From positions 1-64,000 of the forward strand of contig JACRLR010000067.1 in the NCBI GenBank assembly GCA_016219645.1: 64,000 bases of DNA, given 5' to 3'. The notes under the pieces were generated by a model. It saw only the letters and a program-made list of their open reading frames with translations, did not search any database and was not told the origin of the DNA. This DNA is from Nitrospirota bacterium. Lineage in GTDB: Bacteria > Nitrospirota > Nitrospiria > Nitrospirales > Nitrospiraceae. Numbering within the stretch: the first letter of the stretch is position 1; every line of letters starts with the position of its first letter. This document shows, in pieces, positions 29,048-39,694 of the stretch. Position numbers and translations under genes: made by a program.

Positions 29048-30070
29048 ATGTTGAAAAAGAAACCAGGATATGCCGTCGCGATCGTCGGTGCGACTGGGGC
29101 GGTCGGAAAAGAAACGCTCGAGATTCTTGAAGAGAGGAAGTTTCCATTGACCGTCCTTCGACTATTCGCTTCGAAACGTTCGGCCGGCGAAGTGTTGACT
29201 TGTCAGGACAGGGAATGGAAAGTGGAGGAGCTGACGCCTGAAGTCTCGTTTGCCGGTGTCGACATTGCATTTATTTCTGCGACCGACGACATCAGCCGCG
29301 AATATGGCCGTCGGCTTGGAGCGGCCGGTGTCGTGGTGATTGACGATAGCGGGGTCTTTCGCATGGAGGCCGATGTTCCACTAGTGGTGCCGGAGGTGAA
29401 TGCTCATGCGCTGAGAGCAATGCCTCGCGGAATCGTCTCGATTCCCAACTGTACGACAACCCCGCTCGTCATGGCGCTTAAGCCGTTGCAGGATGTTGTG
29501 GGGGTGAAACGTGTTGTCGTCACGACGTTTCAGTCCGTGTCTGGAACCGGTGCCGCAGCGATGGATGAACTCATGACCCAAACGAAAGATCTGTTGGCAT
29601 TTCGTGATGCGAAGGCCGAAGTATATCCTTACCAGATCGCTTTCAATCTCTTGCCGCACATCGGCTCCTTCAACAATGATGGGGATTGTTCTGAGGAAGT
29701 GAAAATCGCCAAGGAGACAAGGAAGATCCTTGAAGCCCCGACGCTGCGTGTGACGGCGACGACGGTACGGGTTCCGGTGCTGCGTTGCCACTCTGAGGCG
29801 ATCAATGTTGAATTAGAACGGCCGCTCAAGCCGAATGAAGCCCGCGCGGCGTTGGCAGCGATGCCTGGCGTGATCGTGTACGATGATCCAAGCAAGAAAC
29901 TCTATCCGATGCCGCTGGATGCGACCGGGAAGGATGATGTTTACATCGGTCGCATTAGAGAAGACGAATCGATTACCAATGGTCTGAACCTCTGGGTGGT
30001 ATCAGACAATCTTCGCAAAGGGGCCGCGCTGAATGCGGTGCAGATCGCAGAACACCTGGCCAAAGGCTGA
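29048..30070 (+). CDS. asd: Aspartate-semialdehyde dehydrogenase
   Basis: This 340-residue protein starts with the NADP-binding AIVGATGAVGKETLEIL. The active-site Cys is in IPNCTTTPLVMAL, with the conserved QSVSGTGAAAMDEL and the catalytic His in VLRCHSEAINVEL. It reduces aspartyl phosphate to aspartate semialdehyde, the branch point to Lys, Met, Thr, Ile and diaminopimelate. Its stop overlaps the next start by one base. It continues the amino-acid gene series. Confidence 0.96.
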   Translation: MLKKKPGYAVAIVGATGAVGKETLEILEERKFPLTVLRLFASKRSAGEVLTCQDREWKVEELTPEVSFAGVDIAFISATDDISREYGRRLGAAGVVVIDDSGVFRMEADVPLVVPEVNAHALRAMPRGIVSIPNCTTTPLVMALKPLQDVVGVKRVVVTTFQSVSGTGAAAMDELMTQTKDLLAFRDAKAEVYPYQIAFNLLPHIGSFNNDGDCSEEVKIAKETRKILEAPTLRVTATTVRVPVLRCHSEAINVELERPLKPNEARAALAAMPGVIVYDDPSKKLYPMPLDATGKDDVYIGRIREDESITNGLNLWVVSDNLRKGAALNAVQIAEHLAKG

Positions 30071-30324
30071 TGACTGAGTGGGGAATTCTAGGGAAAATAT
30101 TCATCGGAGTCGGGGCTTGTGTGGTACTCGCCGGCCTGTTGATGTTGGTGGCAGACCGTATACCAGGAGTTGGGAGTATGCTGGGATGGTTCGGCAAGCT
30201 CCCCGGCGACATCTCGATCCGACGAGATAATTTCAGCTTTTCGTTTCCCATCGTCACGAGCCTACTCCTCAGCGTCATCCTGAGTCTGGTACTCTGTCTC
30301 ATAACATGGATCTTTCGACGGTGA
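30070..30324 (+). CDS. DUF2905 family small membrane protein
   Basis: This 84-residue protein has a first hydrophobic helix (about 8-28), the signature GWFGKLPGDISIRRDNFSF, then a second helix (about 58-80) and a basic end. This is the typical DUF2905 layout, two helices around a conserved GKLPGDI loop. The function is not established. It overlaps asd by one base and the next gene by 19 bases, so it is probably translationally coupled to both. In many bacteria DUF2905 lies near queA or ruv genes, and here queA is two genes away. Confidence 0.85.
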   Translation: MTEWGILGKIFIGVGACVVLAGLLMLVADRIPGVGSMLGWFGKLPGDISIRRDNFSFSFPIVTSLLLSVILSLVLCLITWIFRR

Positions 30325-31535
30325 AACAACTGAAGGGTGTACTGTATCGAACCGTCGTGACGGGGGTGTGTCTTCTCAGCCTGTCCTGCGGGGCCGAGGC
30401 GGCTGAATCGATCCGTGTTCTGTTAGCGGCCGATGTGCCCAGGCTAGATATTCAAGCCAATGGTTCCTTGTGGGTGACGGATGCAAAGGGTCGTGATCAG
30501 GTTCTGCGAGCCCCAGTCCAGGTTGTGGCCGACGGAGCGGGGTTTCTGCTAAAGGGCCTCCGGATACAGACGGAACAACTGACATTACATGGCGGAGAGC
30601 AAGGCCTCGTGCTGACCTTCCCACGACTTGCCCGTAAGACCAATGGAGTGGGGATGTCAACAGGCGACTCCAGCACGGAGATTTCGCTGAGCGGTCTTGT
30701 CCAGCTCGTGCGAAGAGGCAAGGGGTTTTTAGTCATCAATCGGGTGGATCTTGAAGAGTACGTCAAGGGGGTGGTTCCCGCAGAGGTGAGTTCAACCTGG
30801 CACCAGGAAATGTTGAAAGCGCAGGCGGTCGCCGCACGGACCTATGCGCTCTACCAGAAAATGTTGAGTGCTACGCGGGAGTACGATGTGGCGGCGACGG
30901 TGCAGGATCAAGTCTATCGTGGAAAGCAGGGGATTGATGGGGGGATCCTGCGCGCGGTCGAAGAGACCCGTGGGCTGGTCGTCACCTATCAGAATGCGCC
31001 GATCTACGCAGCCTTCTCATCGACAGCCGCAGGCCTGACGGAAGATGCTATGAATGTGTGGTCGAAAGAGTACCCCTATCTCAAGGGTGTTGAATGTCCC
31101 TTCGATCTTGCCTCTCCCTATTATCGATGGAAGTCCTCGTTCAAAATCGATACGCTCGAGGAAAGTTTGCGACAGCAGGGATTTTCGGTGGGGACGATAG
31201 CAACGATCGCACCTCTGTCCTTCAGCCGCGGGGGACGTGTGGCGACGCTGCGTGTCGTCCACTCTGGTGGAGAGTTGGTTCTCCGCGGAGAAGAGTTGCG
31301 GAAAGCAGTTGGTTACACCATCATTCCCAGCACACAGTTTGCCATCGAATTTATCGGCCAAGATCTGGTGCTTTCCGGCTTTGGCGCAGGTCACGCCGTC
31401 GGGATGTGCCAGTGGGGAGCGAAGGAGCTGGCTGAATTAGGGTATTCATTTTCCACGATTCTGCAGTACTATTATCCCGGCACCGAACTGCAATCCCTGA
31501 CACTGGTCCGACCTCCTACCCCGCCGTCCTCGTAA
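30306..31535 (+). CDS. SpoIID/LytB-domain protein, exported
   Basis: The protein is 409 residues. A signal peptide (about 1-35) ends near AEAAES. The SpoIID domain has EEYVKGVVPAEVSSTW with the catalytic Glu, LKAQAVAARTYALY, and the C-terminal GAGHAVGMCQWGAKELA with YYYPGT. SpoIID proteins are lytic transglycosylases acting on peptidoglycan stripped of stem peptides; this one is expected in the periplasm of a non-sporulating organism. It overlaps queA by one base, a linkage also seen in other bacteria. Confidence 0.9.
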   Translation: MDLSTVKQLKGVLYRTVVTGVCLLSLSCGAEAAESIRVLLAADVPRLDIQANGSLWVTDAKGRDQVLRAPVQVVADGAGFLLKGLRIQTEQLTLHGGEQGLVLTFPRLARKTNGVGMSTGDSSTEISLSGLVQLVRRGKGFLVINRVDLEEYVKGVVPAEVSSTWHQEMLKAQAVAARTYALYQKMLSATREYDVAATVQDQVYRGKQGIDGGILRAVEETRGLVVTYQNAPIYAAFSSTAAGLTEDAMNVWSKEYPYLKGVECPFDLASPYYRWKSSFKIDTLEESLRQQGFSVGTIATIAPLSFSRGGRVATLRVVHSGGELVLRGEELRKAVGYTIIPSTQFAIEFIGQDLVLSGFGAGHAVGMCQWGAKELAELGYSFSTILQYYYPGTELQSLTLVRPPTPPSS

Positions 31536-32554
31536 TGCAGCTGTCCGAATTCGATTTTCCATTCGACCCTTCGCTGATTGCCGCTTACCCCTGTCTCCCG
31601 CGCGATCAGGCCAGGCTGCTCGTTCTGCGACCGCGCGAGAGCTCGTTCGCCCATCGCCACATCGGCGAGTTGGGTGAGCTTCTTCAGCCCGGCGATCTCC
31701 TCGTGGTCAATGATACGAAGGTGTTGGCCGCGCGTGTGGCCGGGAGGAAGCGCCCTTCTGGTACGGAGGTCGAAATCCTCTTTGTGAAGAATCTTGGCGA
31801 TGAGATATGGGAAGTGCTGATAAAGGGGACGTTGCATCCAGGGCAAATTATTGAAATGGGTGCGAAGGCTGTTGCCGTGGTAGTCGAACGTGGTGTATCA
31901 CGAACGACGGTTCGGGTTGAGAGTCCGACTCCGTTGAGTGAATGGATGCGACAACATGGTCAAATGCCGCTTCCTCCCTACTTGAAACGTGCACCGACCG
32001 ACCAGGATCGAGAATGGTACCAAACCCTGTTCGCGCAACATGAGGGCGCCATTGCTGCCCCGACCGCAGGGCTCCATTTTACACCCTCACTATTGGCACG
32101 ACTGCAACAACGAGGGGTACGTCTCACAACCGTCACGCTCCATGTTGGTACGGGGACGTTCAGGCCGGTGACGGTCAATCAGATCGAAGACCATCGGATG
32201 GGCGCAGAGTGGGTCGAGATTGGATCAGAGGCGGTTCGTGCTATCGAGCAGGCACAAGCAGGGGGGAGACGGATCATTGCTGTCGGGACCACGGTTGTGC
32301 GCGCACTCGAAACCGCAGCTCAAGCTGACGGCCAGATACGGCCTTATCGGGGAGAGACGGAGTTGTTCGTGACACCAGGGTTCCAGTTTAGGGCGGTTGA
32401 TGCCCTCCTCACGAATTTTCACTTGCCACGGACGACATTGCTCATGCTGGTTTCCGTATTGGCGGGGACTGAATTTCTTCGGCAGGCCTATGCAGAGGCG
32501 GTTCGTGAGCGGTATCGATTCTACAGCTATGGTGATGCGATGTTGATTCTCTGA
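31535..32554 (+). CDS. queA: S-adenosylmethionine:tRNA ribosyltransferase-isomerase
   Basis: This 339-residue protein contains FDFPFDPSLIAAYP, LVVNDTKVLAARV, PLPPYLKR, AAPTAGLHFTP, HVGTGTFRPV and TNFHLPRTTLLMLVSVLAG, all conserved in QueA. It transfers and isomerises ribose from SAM to preQ1 in the wobble position of tRNAs, forming epoxyqueuosine. It is the last gene of the rightward series that began at ilvB. Confidence 0.97.
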   Translation: MQLSEFDFPFDPSLIAAYPCLPRDQARLLVLRPRESSFAHRHIGELGELLQPGDLLVVNDTKVLAARVAGRKRPSGTEVEILFVKNLGDEIWEVLIKGTLHPGQIIEMGAKAVAVVVERGVSRTTVRVESPTPLSEWMRQHGQMPLPPYLKRAPTDQDREWYQTLFAQHEGAIAAPTAGLHFTPSLLARLQQRGVRLTTVTLHVGTGTFRPVTVNQIEDHRMGAEWVEIGSEAVRAIEQAQAGGRRIIAVGTTVVRALETAAQADGQIRPYRGETELFVTPGFQFRAVDALLTNFHLPRTTLLMLVSVLAGTEFLRQAYAEAVRERYRFYSYGDAMLIL

Positions 32555-32642
32555 CACAGTCAGTAAGTCCTCAAGCCGGACTCCCGTCGAAGATCATCCG
32601 AGAAGTTATGACTTGATGACGTGACGACTGTTGACGAGGGTA

Positions 32643-33341
32643 TTACAACAATTCTCGGTTGATCTTGATAGGGATGGTGGTTTTGAGCGATGCAGCGTAC
32701 GCCGTCAGAGCACGTTGCTGCTTTTGAAAGAGGACGTCTTGCACGGCAAGGTCTCTTGCTGCGGCAGCCTTTGCAGGATCTGACTCAGTTTGCCGTAGCG
32801 TGAGGGCTTGTGCTTCGGCAAGCTCGGCAGGGGTAAGGACCACGGCGTCGCGAATGATCATCCGGGCCTTGTTGCTCAGCACTTCTTTCGCCTCCATTGC
32901 CTCGAATGTCGCGGGCGTGAGATGATTTGCTGCCAGGAGCCGTTTATAGATCTCAGGATCGAACGTGCCATTTTTTTGAAAATCCGGTATTTGCATGATG
33001 ACTTCACGCAGATCGTCGCTGTCGACGGTGAGGCCCATGTTCTTTGCCGCAATGAGCCAAGTCCGATTATCAACGAGCTGATCCACGACTAATTGTTTGA
33101 TCGTTTCGTCCTTGAACTCTCCAGGGACTTTATCTTTATAGAAGCGATAGGTATTCTCATAGGCGCGTCGGAATTCCTCGTGGGAGACGGTGAGATCTCC
33201 AACTGAGGCAACGACGGTGCCGCGCTGTTCACCAAACCCCCACCATCCCATGGTGATAACGAAGGCCAGGGCGATGATTCCCATGACGGATTTGAGGAGC
33301 CACGGATAGCTATGGGACCCCTCACGGATAAGTTTGAGCAT
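32643..33341 (-). CDS. PpiD/SurA N-terminal-domain membrane protein without PPIase domain
   Basis: The ATG at 33341 follows GAGGAG; longer frames lack a signal. The protein is 232 residues. An N-terminal membrane helix (about 13-33) is followed by a SurA_N_3-like chaperone domain (VASVGDLTVSHEEFRRAYEN, LVVDQLVDNRTWL, DDLREVI, FDPEIYKRLLAANHLTP). The parvulin rotamase domain of PpiD is absent, and the C-terminus carries a basic coiled helix. It is probably an inner-membrane-anchored periplasmic chaperone. It is divergent from the RDD gene. Confidence 0.8.
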   Translation of the reverse strand: MLKLIREGSHSYPWLLKSVMGIIALAFVITMGWWGFGEQRGTVVASVGDLTVSHEEFRRAYENTYRFYKDKVPGEFKDETIKQLVVDQLVDNRTWLIAAKNMGLTVDSDDLREVIMQIPDFQKNGTFDPEIYKRLLAANHLTPATFEAMEAKEVLSNKARMIIRDAVVLTPAELAEAQALTLRQTESDPAKAAAARDLAVQDVLFQKQQRALTAYAASLKTTIPIKINRELL

Positions 33342-33507
33342 AACCACTCCTCGGAAAGTTCCTAGCCGGATTCTACTCATGGATTTGGGCAAAGGCAAGA
33401 GATGCCAGTTCTTCCGCGAGGTGATCGTATGGTCAAGTGAGATCGTCTGTTCGTAAAGCAGAGATCGACCACTCGCAATGATTGATCTGCAGAAGAATGG
33501 TCTTTGT

Positions 33508-33536
33508 TTGTGCTAGATGATCCGATTTGGTATACT
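33508..33536 (+). promoter_or_regulatory. Promoter upstream of the RDD gene
   Basis: TTGTGC (33508-33513) and TATACT (33531-33536) are 17 bases apart, giving a start near 33543, only about 20 bases before the coding start. The -10 box is strong, the -35 box moderate. It may also serve mreB and the following rod-shape genes. Confidence 0.55.
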
Positions 33537-33561
33537 TTGCTACCAATTGTAAGGAGATCCC

Positions 33562-35107
<1,546 letters not shown>

Positions 35108-35128
35108 AGTTCCTCCTTAACTCCCTTT

Positions 35129-36010
35129 ATGTGGATGGCTCATTCTCGCTCTCCCTACGGTGCCAGACGCCTGGCGATTGTCTGCTTCGCTCTCCTGTTG
35201 GTGGCTCTTTTTCTGCTTCCCAGTCAAGTCCAAGGACTCCTTCAGTACCTGGATGGGCCAGTTGGATACGTCGTGCGCATTCCACTCGAAGCCATCGCCT
35301 TCATTGATGCTGGGATTGCTGATCGCTGGGAGCAGTATGTGGCGTTGCAAGGGGTTCGGGAGGAGAACCAGCAGCTGCGGAAAGAAATTGAATGGTTACG
35401 CGGGCAACAGAGCCAATTGCGTGAGTCGGTTGCCGCAACAGAGCGATTGACAGCCTTGCTGCAATTTAAGGAGCAGGCGCTCCCCACGATGGTCGCAGCT
35501 CAAGTCATCGGGCGTGACGCGACGAACCGCTATCGAGCCATCATTCTCAATAAGGGAGAGGGTGACGGGATCAAGCCGGACATGGGAGTGGTCACGCCTG
35601 CCGGTGTTGTCGGACGGGTCGTAAAAACGACAGGGGCATCATCGGTGGTGCTCTTGGTGACCGATCCGAGCAACGCTATTGCGGGTCTTATTCAGCGGAC
35701 AAGAGACGAAGGCGTAGTGGAAGGGACGCAACAAGGGTTAGCCCAGATGAAGTATATTCCGTTGTTGTCGACGGTCCGAGACGGCGATCGCGTTGTGACC
35801 TCGGGCCTTGTTGGAGATTTCCCTCGCGGGCTCGTAATCGGCACGATCACGCGCATCGATAAGCAGGAAGGCGCCCTCTTCCAGTCTGCTGAACTCATGC
35901 CGGAGGTTGATATCGGTCGTGTGGAGGAAGTGTTGGTGATTCAGACTTCATATGGGCAGTCCACGAAGGCTGGAGCGGGTGCGGATCTGCCCGGAAAACC
36001 ATCACCGTGA
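35129..36010 (+). CDS. mreC: Rod-shape-determining protein MreC
   Basis: This 293-residue protein has one N-terminal membrane helix (about 13-35), a coiled coil (LRKEIEWLRGQQSQLRES), then the periplasmic beta-barrel part with the conserved AQVIGRDATNRYRAIILNKG, GVVTPAGVVGRVV and TSGLVGDFPRGLVIG. It scaffolds the elongasome, linking MreB to PBP2. It overlaps mreD by 4 bases. Confidence 0.95.
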   Translation: MWMAHSRSPYGARRLAIVCFALLLVALFLLPSQVQGLLQYLDGPVGYVVRIPLEAIAFIDAGIADRWEQYVALQGVREENQQLRKEIEWLRGQQSQLRESVAATERLTALLQFKEQALPTMVAAQVIGRDATNRYRAIILNKGEGDGIKPDMGVVTPAGVVGRVVKTTGASSVVLLVTDPSNAIAGLIQRTRDEGVVEGTQQGLAQMKYIPLLSTVRDGDRVVTSGLVGDFPRGLVIGTITRIDKQEGALFQSAELMPEVDIGRVEEVLVIQTSYGQSTKAGAGADLPGKPSP

Positions 36011-36498
36011 AATCTGTTATCTACCTGATCCTCGTGCTGCTGCTCGTTCCACTGCAGACAACGTTGCTGCCACATCTCAGTGTGTGGAACGTCAAGCCGG
36101 ATATGGGGCTTGTGGCTGCCGTGCTTGTCGGGCTTTTTGCCGGAGAGCTGGAAGGGCTTCTCGTAGGGCTTGCGATCGGATGGGTCTTGAGTCTGTTCTC
36201 CGCCGGGGAGCTCTGGTTAAGCCTTCTCACGAACGGAGGCGCCGGCCTCCTGGCAGGATTTCTGGGGCGGCAGGTCTCTCAGATGACATCTCTCTCCTTG
36301 GGGCTGGGGCTGTTGCTGGTGTCGTTGGTGAGCGGGGCGTTTGCCGCCTTGAATTTCCAGCATTTCGACGGGTCACAGATGTGGTGGATGATCGAGTCGA
36401 TCGTCTTCCCACAAGCCTGTTTTGACGGAGTAGTGGGAGGGGCGCTCTATTGGATTCTCTCTCAGCGGTTTGATGTCATCCGCCTGAGGACCGAATAA
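36007..36498 (+). CDS. mreD: Rod-shape-determining protein MreD
   Basis: This 163-residue polytopic membrane protein has about five hydrophobic helices. It shows the MreD pattern NVKPDMGLVAAVLVGLFAGELEGLLVG and ends in a hydrophilic tail. The GTG start overlaps the mreC stop (GTGA). Assignment rests on hydropathy, length and the position between mreC and mrdA. Confidence 0.9.
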   Translation: MKSVIYLILVLLLVPLQTTLLPHLSVWNVKPDMGLVAAVLVGLFAGELEGLLVGLAIGWVLSLFSAGELWLSLLTNGGAGLLAGFLGRQVSQMTSLSLGLGLLLVSLVSGAFAALNFQHFDGSQMWWMIESIVFPQACFDGVVGGALYWILSQRFDVIRLRTE

Positions 36499-36538
36499 CA
36501 GGTCTGTGATGGGCGTGGTGGAACGTTGATTGTGACAC

Positions 36539-38428
36539 ATGGCAACAGCTGGTCTGCATGATTCTGAACTTGGGGAGCTCCAGCGCCGGTTAGTCATTCT
36601 CCGTATCGGCTTGTTGCTCGTCGTGGCGTTACTGGGGCTGCGGCTGTGGCACTTGCAGATTCGAGAGGGGCCTTACTACCGCGATCTCTCCGAGAATAAT
36701 CGCACACGTTCTGTCATCATCGAGCCGGCTCGAGGGCTCATCTACGATCGCAATGGGGTCTTGTTGGCGAATAACGTCCCAAGCTTCACACTCTATGTCT
36801 CGCTTGAGGATGTCAAAGATCGCGACCTGCTCATAGAGCAGCTCAGTAATCTCTTGGGGTTAGATCCGGCGCTCATCAGGACCAAGCTCACGGCTCGCGG
36901 CAGTAAGCAACTGCCGCGCAAGGTGAAAGGTCGTTTAACCCTTCGAGAGGCGACGTTGATCGAGTCTCACCGCCTGGACTTGCCCGGAGTCATGGTGCAA
37001 GTCGAATCGCAACGGAATTATCCTGGCGGAGTGACGGCTTCGCATCTCTTGGGTTATGTCGGAGAAGTGTCGTCCGAGCAGTTGGAAAAACCTGAATTTG
37101 CCGACCTGCACCAGGGGAGCATTGTCGGGCAATACGGCGTGGAGAAGTTTTTCGATCGGCTCTTACGTGGGCAGGCCGGGCAGAAAAGCGTGGAAGTTGA
37201 TGCGGTAGGCCATGAGAAACAAACCGTGGTTGTCGAACAGCCCCATGCCGGGGACAACCTGTATCTCACGATCGATGTGCGTCTGCAAAAAGCGGCTGAA
37301 AGTTTATTAGGGGAGGAATCTGGCGCGATTGTCGCCCTCGATCCGAGGACTGGTGACGTGCTTGCCATGGCCAGCCGCCCAGGCTTCGATTCGAATATTC
37401 TCTCTCGGGAGCTTACACCGAAACAATGGACCGAGATCGTGCAAGACGAGGGGCGCCCCTTGAACAACCGAGCGTCACAAGGGCAGTACCCGCCTGGTTC
37501 GGTCTTCAAGGTCATGATGGCCGCTGCTGCGTTGGAAACCAAGACCGTGACACCATCGACATCTATTTTCTGCAATGGAGGGTATCAATTTGGTCGCCGC
37601 TTGTATCATGACTGGAAAGCAGGGGGGCATGGCTCTGTGGACCTCAGACACGCGCTTGTGCACTCGTGCGATGTCTACTTCTACACAGTAGGCCAGCGGA
37701 TGGGGATCGAGACGATGGCCTCTTTTGCGCATCAGTTTGGGCTGGGAGAAGAGACGGGTATTGAGCTACCGTCTGAACGGGTTGGGATCGTGCCCTCCGA
37801 GGCCTGGAAACGGAAAGCCAAGAACGAACCCTGGCTGCCAGGCGAAACGATTTCAGCATCAATCGGACAGGGTTATGTGAATGTGACCCCGCTGCAGATG
37901 GCGAGTTTGATCGGCACCATTGCCAACGATGGCGTTACATTCCGTCCTCGATTAGTTCGGGCAGTGTTGGATCGAGCGACCGGAGAGCTACAACAAAGGG
38001 TCGCGGCTCCCAAACGTACGGTACAGTTGAGGCCTGGAATCATACCGTTGATTAAAGAGGCACTGGCCGGAGTGGTCACAGAGGGAACGGCCACACGGGC
38101 AAAGTCGTCGCTGGTGACGATCGCGGGAAAGACCGGTACGGCTCAGGTGGCAGCCTTGCGTACAGGCCCAGAGAAGGATATTCCAAAGAAGTTCCGAGAT
38201 CATGCCTGGTTTGTCGCATTCGCTCCGGTTGAAGCACCCACCATCGCCGTGGCAGTGCTTGGCGAGCATATGGGCCACGGAGGGTCGGCATCAGCGCCGC
38301 TCGCCAAAGAGCTGATCGAGACATATGTGAGATTGGATCACCCTGCTCCTTCCGGCGTGACGGATGGCGCGGTTACACGGAAAGCGGATACCGGAGGAAG
38401 GGAACGAGATGATCGATCGGGCGATTAA
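36539..38428 (+). CDS. mrdA: Penicillin-binding protein 2 (peptidoglycan transpeptidase)
   Basis: This 629-residue class B PBP has an N-terminal membrane helix (about 22-40), a pedestal domain with RGLIYDRNGVLLA, then the transpeptidase. The active-site Ser is in PPGSVFK (SxxK), followed by SCD at the SxN position and KTGTAQV. It cross-links side-wall peptidoglycan with RodA and MreBCD. The rodA start lies 20 bases inside its 3' end. Confidence 0.96.
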   Translation: MATAGLHDSELGELQRRLVILRIGLLLVVALLGLRLWHLQIREGPYYRDLSENNRTRSVIIEPARGLIYDRNGVLLANNVPSFTLYVSLEDVKDRDLLIEQLSNLLGLDPALIRTKLTARGSKQLPRKVKGRLTLREATLIESHRLDLPGVMVQVESQRNYPGGVTASHLLGYVGEVSSEQLEKPEFADLHQGSIVGQYGVEKFFDRLLRGQAGQKSVEVDAVGHEKQTVVVEQPHAGDNLYLTIDVRLQKAAESLLGEESGAIVALDPRTGDVLAMASRPGFDSNILSRELTPKQWTEIVQDEGRPLNNRASQGQYPPGSVFKVMMAAAALETKTVTPSTSIFCNGGYQFGRRLYHDWKAGGHGSVDLRHALVHSCDVYFYTVGQRMGIETMASFAHQFGLGEETGIELPSERVGIVPSEAWKRKAKNEPWLPGETISASIGQGYVNVTPLQMASLIGTIANDGVTFRPRLVRAVLDRATGELQQRVAAPKRTVQLRPGIIPLIKEALAGVVTEGTATRAKSSLVTIAGKTGTAQVAALRTGPEKDIPKKFRDHAWFVAFAPVEAPTIAVAVLGEHMGHGGSASAPLAKELIETYVRLDHPAPSGVTDGAVTRKADTGGRERDDRSGD

Positions 38429-39524
38429 TAGCCGTGGCTTCGACAATTTCGATTTTCGTTTTATCGGACTGATCTTTGCCATCCTGGGGGTCGGCGTCCT
38501 GTCGATTTATAGCGTGACGCATGACCAAGGAGTCGCGTTCCCGTTTTACGCTAAACAGCTCGTATGGATTGTGCTCGGTACGGTCGCATTTCTCGTCATG
38601 TGGCTTTCGGACTATCATCGCATCGCACGGTTAGCGTATCCTGCCTATGCTATCATCCTCATCTTACTAGCCGTCGTGCTGTTTGAAGGCAGAAGCAGCC
38701 GGGGCGCGCAGCGGTGGATCCCGATGGGACCATTTGCCTTCCAGCCATCGGAATTCGCAAAGCTGGTCCTCATTCTGACCCTGGCGCACTACTATTCAGA
38801 GGCGCCGCGGGTTGGATGGCTCCAACGAGTGGTACTTCCGGGGTTGTTGGTGTTGCCAGGGCTGTTGCTGATCCTCAAGCAGCCGGATCTTGGAAGCGGC
38901 TTGAGCTTTATGGCGGTGTATGCGGCGATGTTGCTGATGGTGGGTATGCGGTCAAAGGCGATAGGTGTCATTCTTCTGTTTTCGCTGATGCTGTTCCCCT
39001 TCGCCTGGGAGCTGATGTGGGGGTCATTGCATGATTATCAGCGGCAGCGCATTATGACCTTTGTCGATCCGGTATACGATCCAGGGGGTAAGGGATACCA
39101 TGCTCTCCAATCGAAGATTGCGATTGGGGCGGGAGAGTTAATGGGGAAGGGGCTGTACGGCGGGACGCAAAGCCAATTGAAATTTTTGCCAGAAGGGCAT
39201 ACCGACTTTGTGTTTTCGGTATTTGCAGAAGAGTGGGGATTTCTCGGTGTGCTGGTCCTCTTGACATTGTTTGTCGCATTGATCTGGCTCTCATTGGAAA
39301 TTGTAGCGCGAGCGAAGGATCAGCTCGGGGCATTGTTGGCGGTCGGAATCATTTGCATGTTGTGCTTTTGCATAGTAATCAATATTGGCATGACAGTCGG
39401 TATGTTCCCGATCGTGGGGATCCCTCTGCCGCTCATGAGTTACGGAGGGAGTGCGACGATTATGACCATGGCGTCGCTCGGCCTGCTCTTGAATATCAAG
39501 CGCCGTCGATTGAGTTTCTTCTAA
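38409..39524 (+). CDS. rodA: Rod-shape-determining glycosyltransferase RodA
   Basis: The ATG at 38409 follows GGAGGAAGGGAACGAG and is preferred to a longer frame. The 371-residue SEDS protein has about ten membrane helices. Conserved stretches include FAFQPSEFAKL, QPDLGSGLSF, PEGHTDFVFSVFAEEWGF with the catalytic-loop acid region, and GIPLPLMSYGGSA. It polymerises glycan strands from lipid II. It overlaps mrdA. Confidence 0.96.
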   Translation: MIDRAINSRGFDNFDFRFIGLIFAILGVGVLSIYSVTHDQGVAFPFYAKQLVWIVLGTVAFLVMWLSDYHRIARLAYPAYAIILILLAVVLFEGRSSRGAQRWIPMGPFAFQPSEFAKLVLILTLAHYYSEAPRVGWLQRVVLPGLLVLPGLLLILKQPDLGSGLSFMAVYAAMLLMVGMRSKAIGVILLFSLMLFPFAWELMWGSLHDYQRQRIMTFVDPVYDPGGKGYHALQSKIAIGAGELMGKGLYGGTQSQLKFLPEGHTDFVFSVFAEEWGFLGVLVLLTLFVALIWLSLEIVARAKDQLGALLAVGIICMLCFCIVINIGMTVGMFPIVGIPLPLMSYGGSATIMTMASLGLLLNIKRRRLSFF

Positions 39525-39694
39525 TGAAAAGTTGATCGCACGGTCTCGAAAGAGTCGGGGTCGTGGCAAGAGGTTGATATTTATTGTGCGGATCGTCGGG
39601 CTGACGAACAGCCGAGTGGAGGTAGGAACCTGGGGATTCCCCGCGTTCGCTCCACGCATCAGTACGACGGTTCTACTGAACGGAAGGAGTCGGT

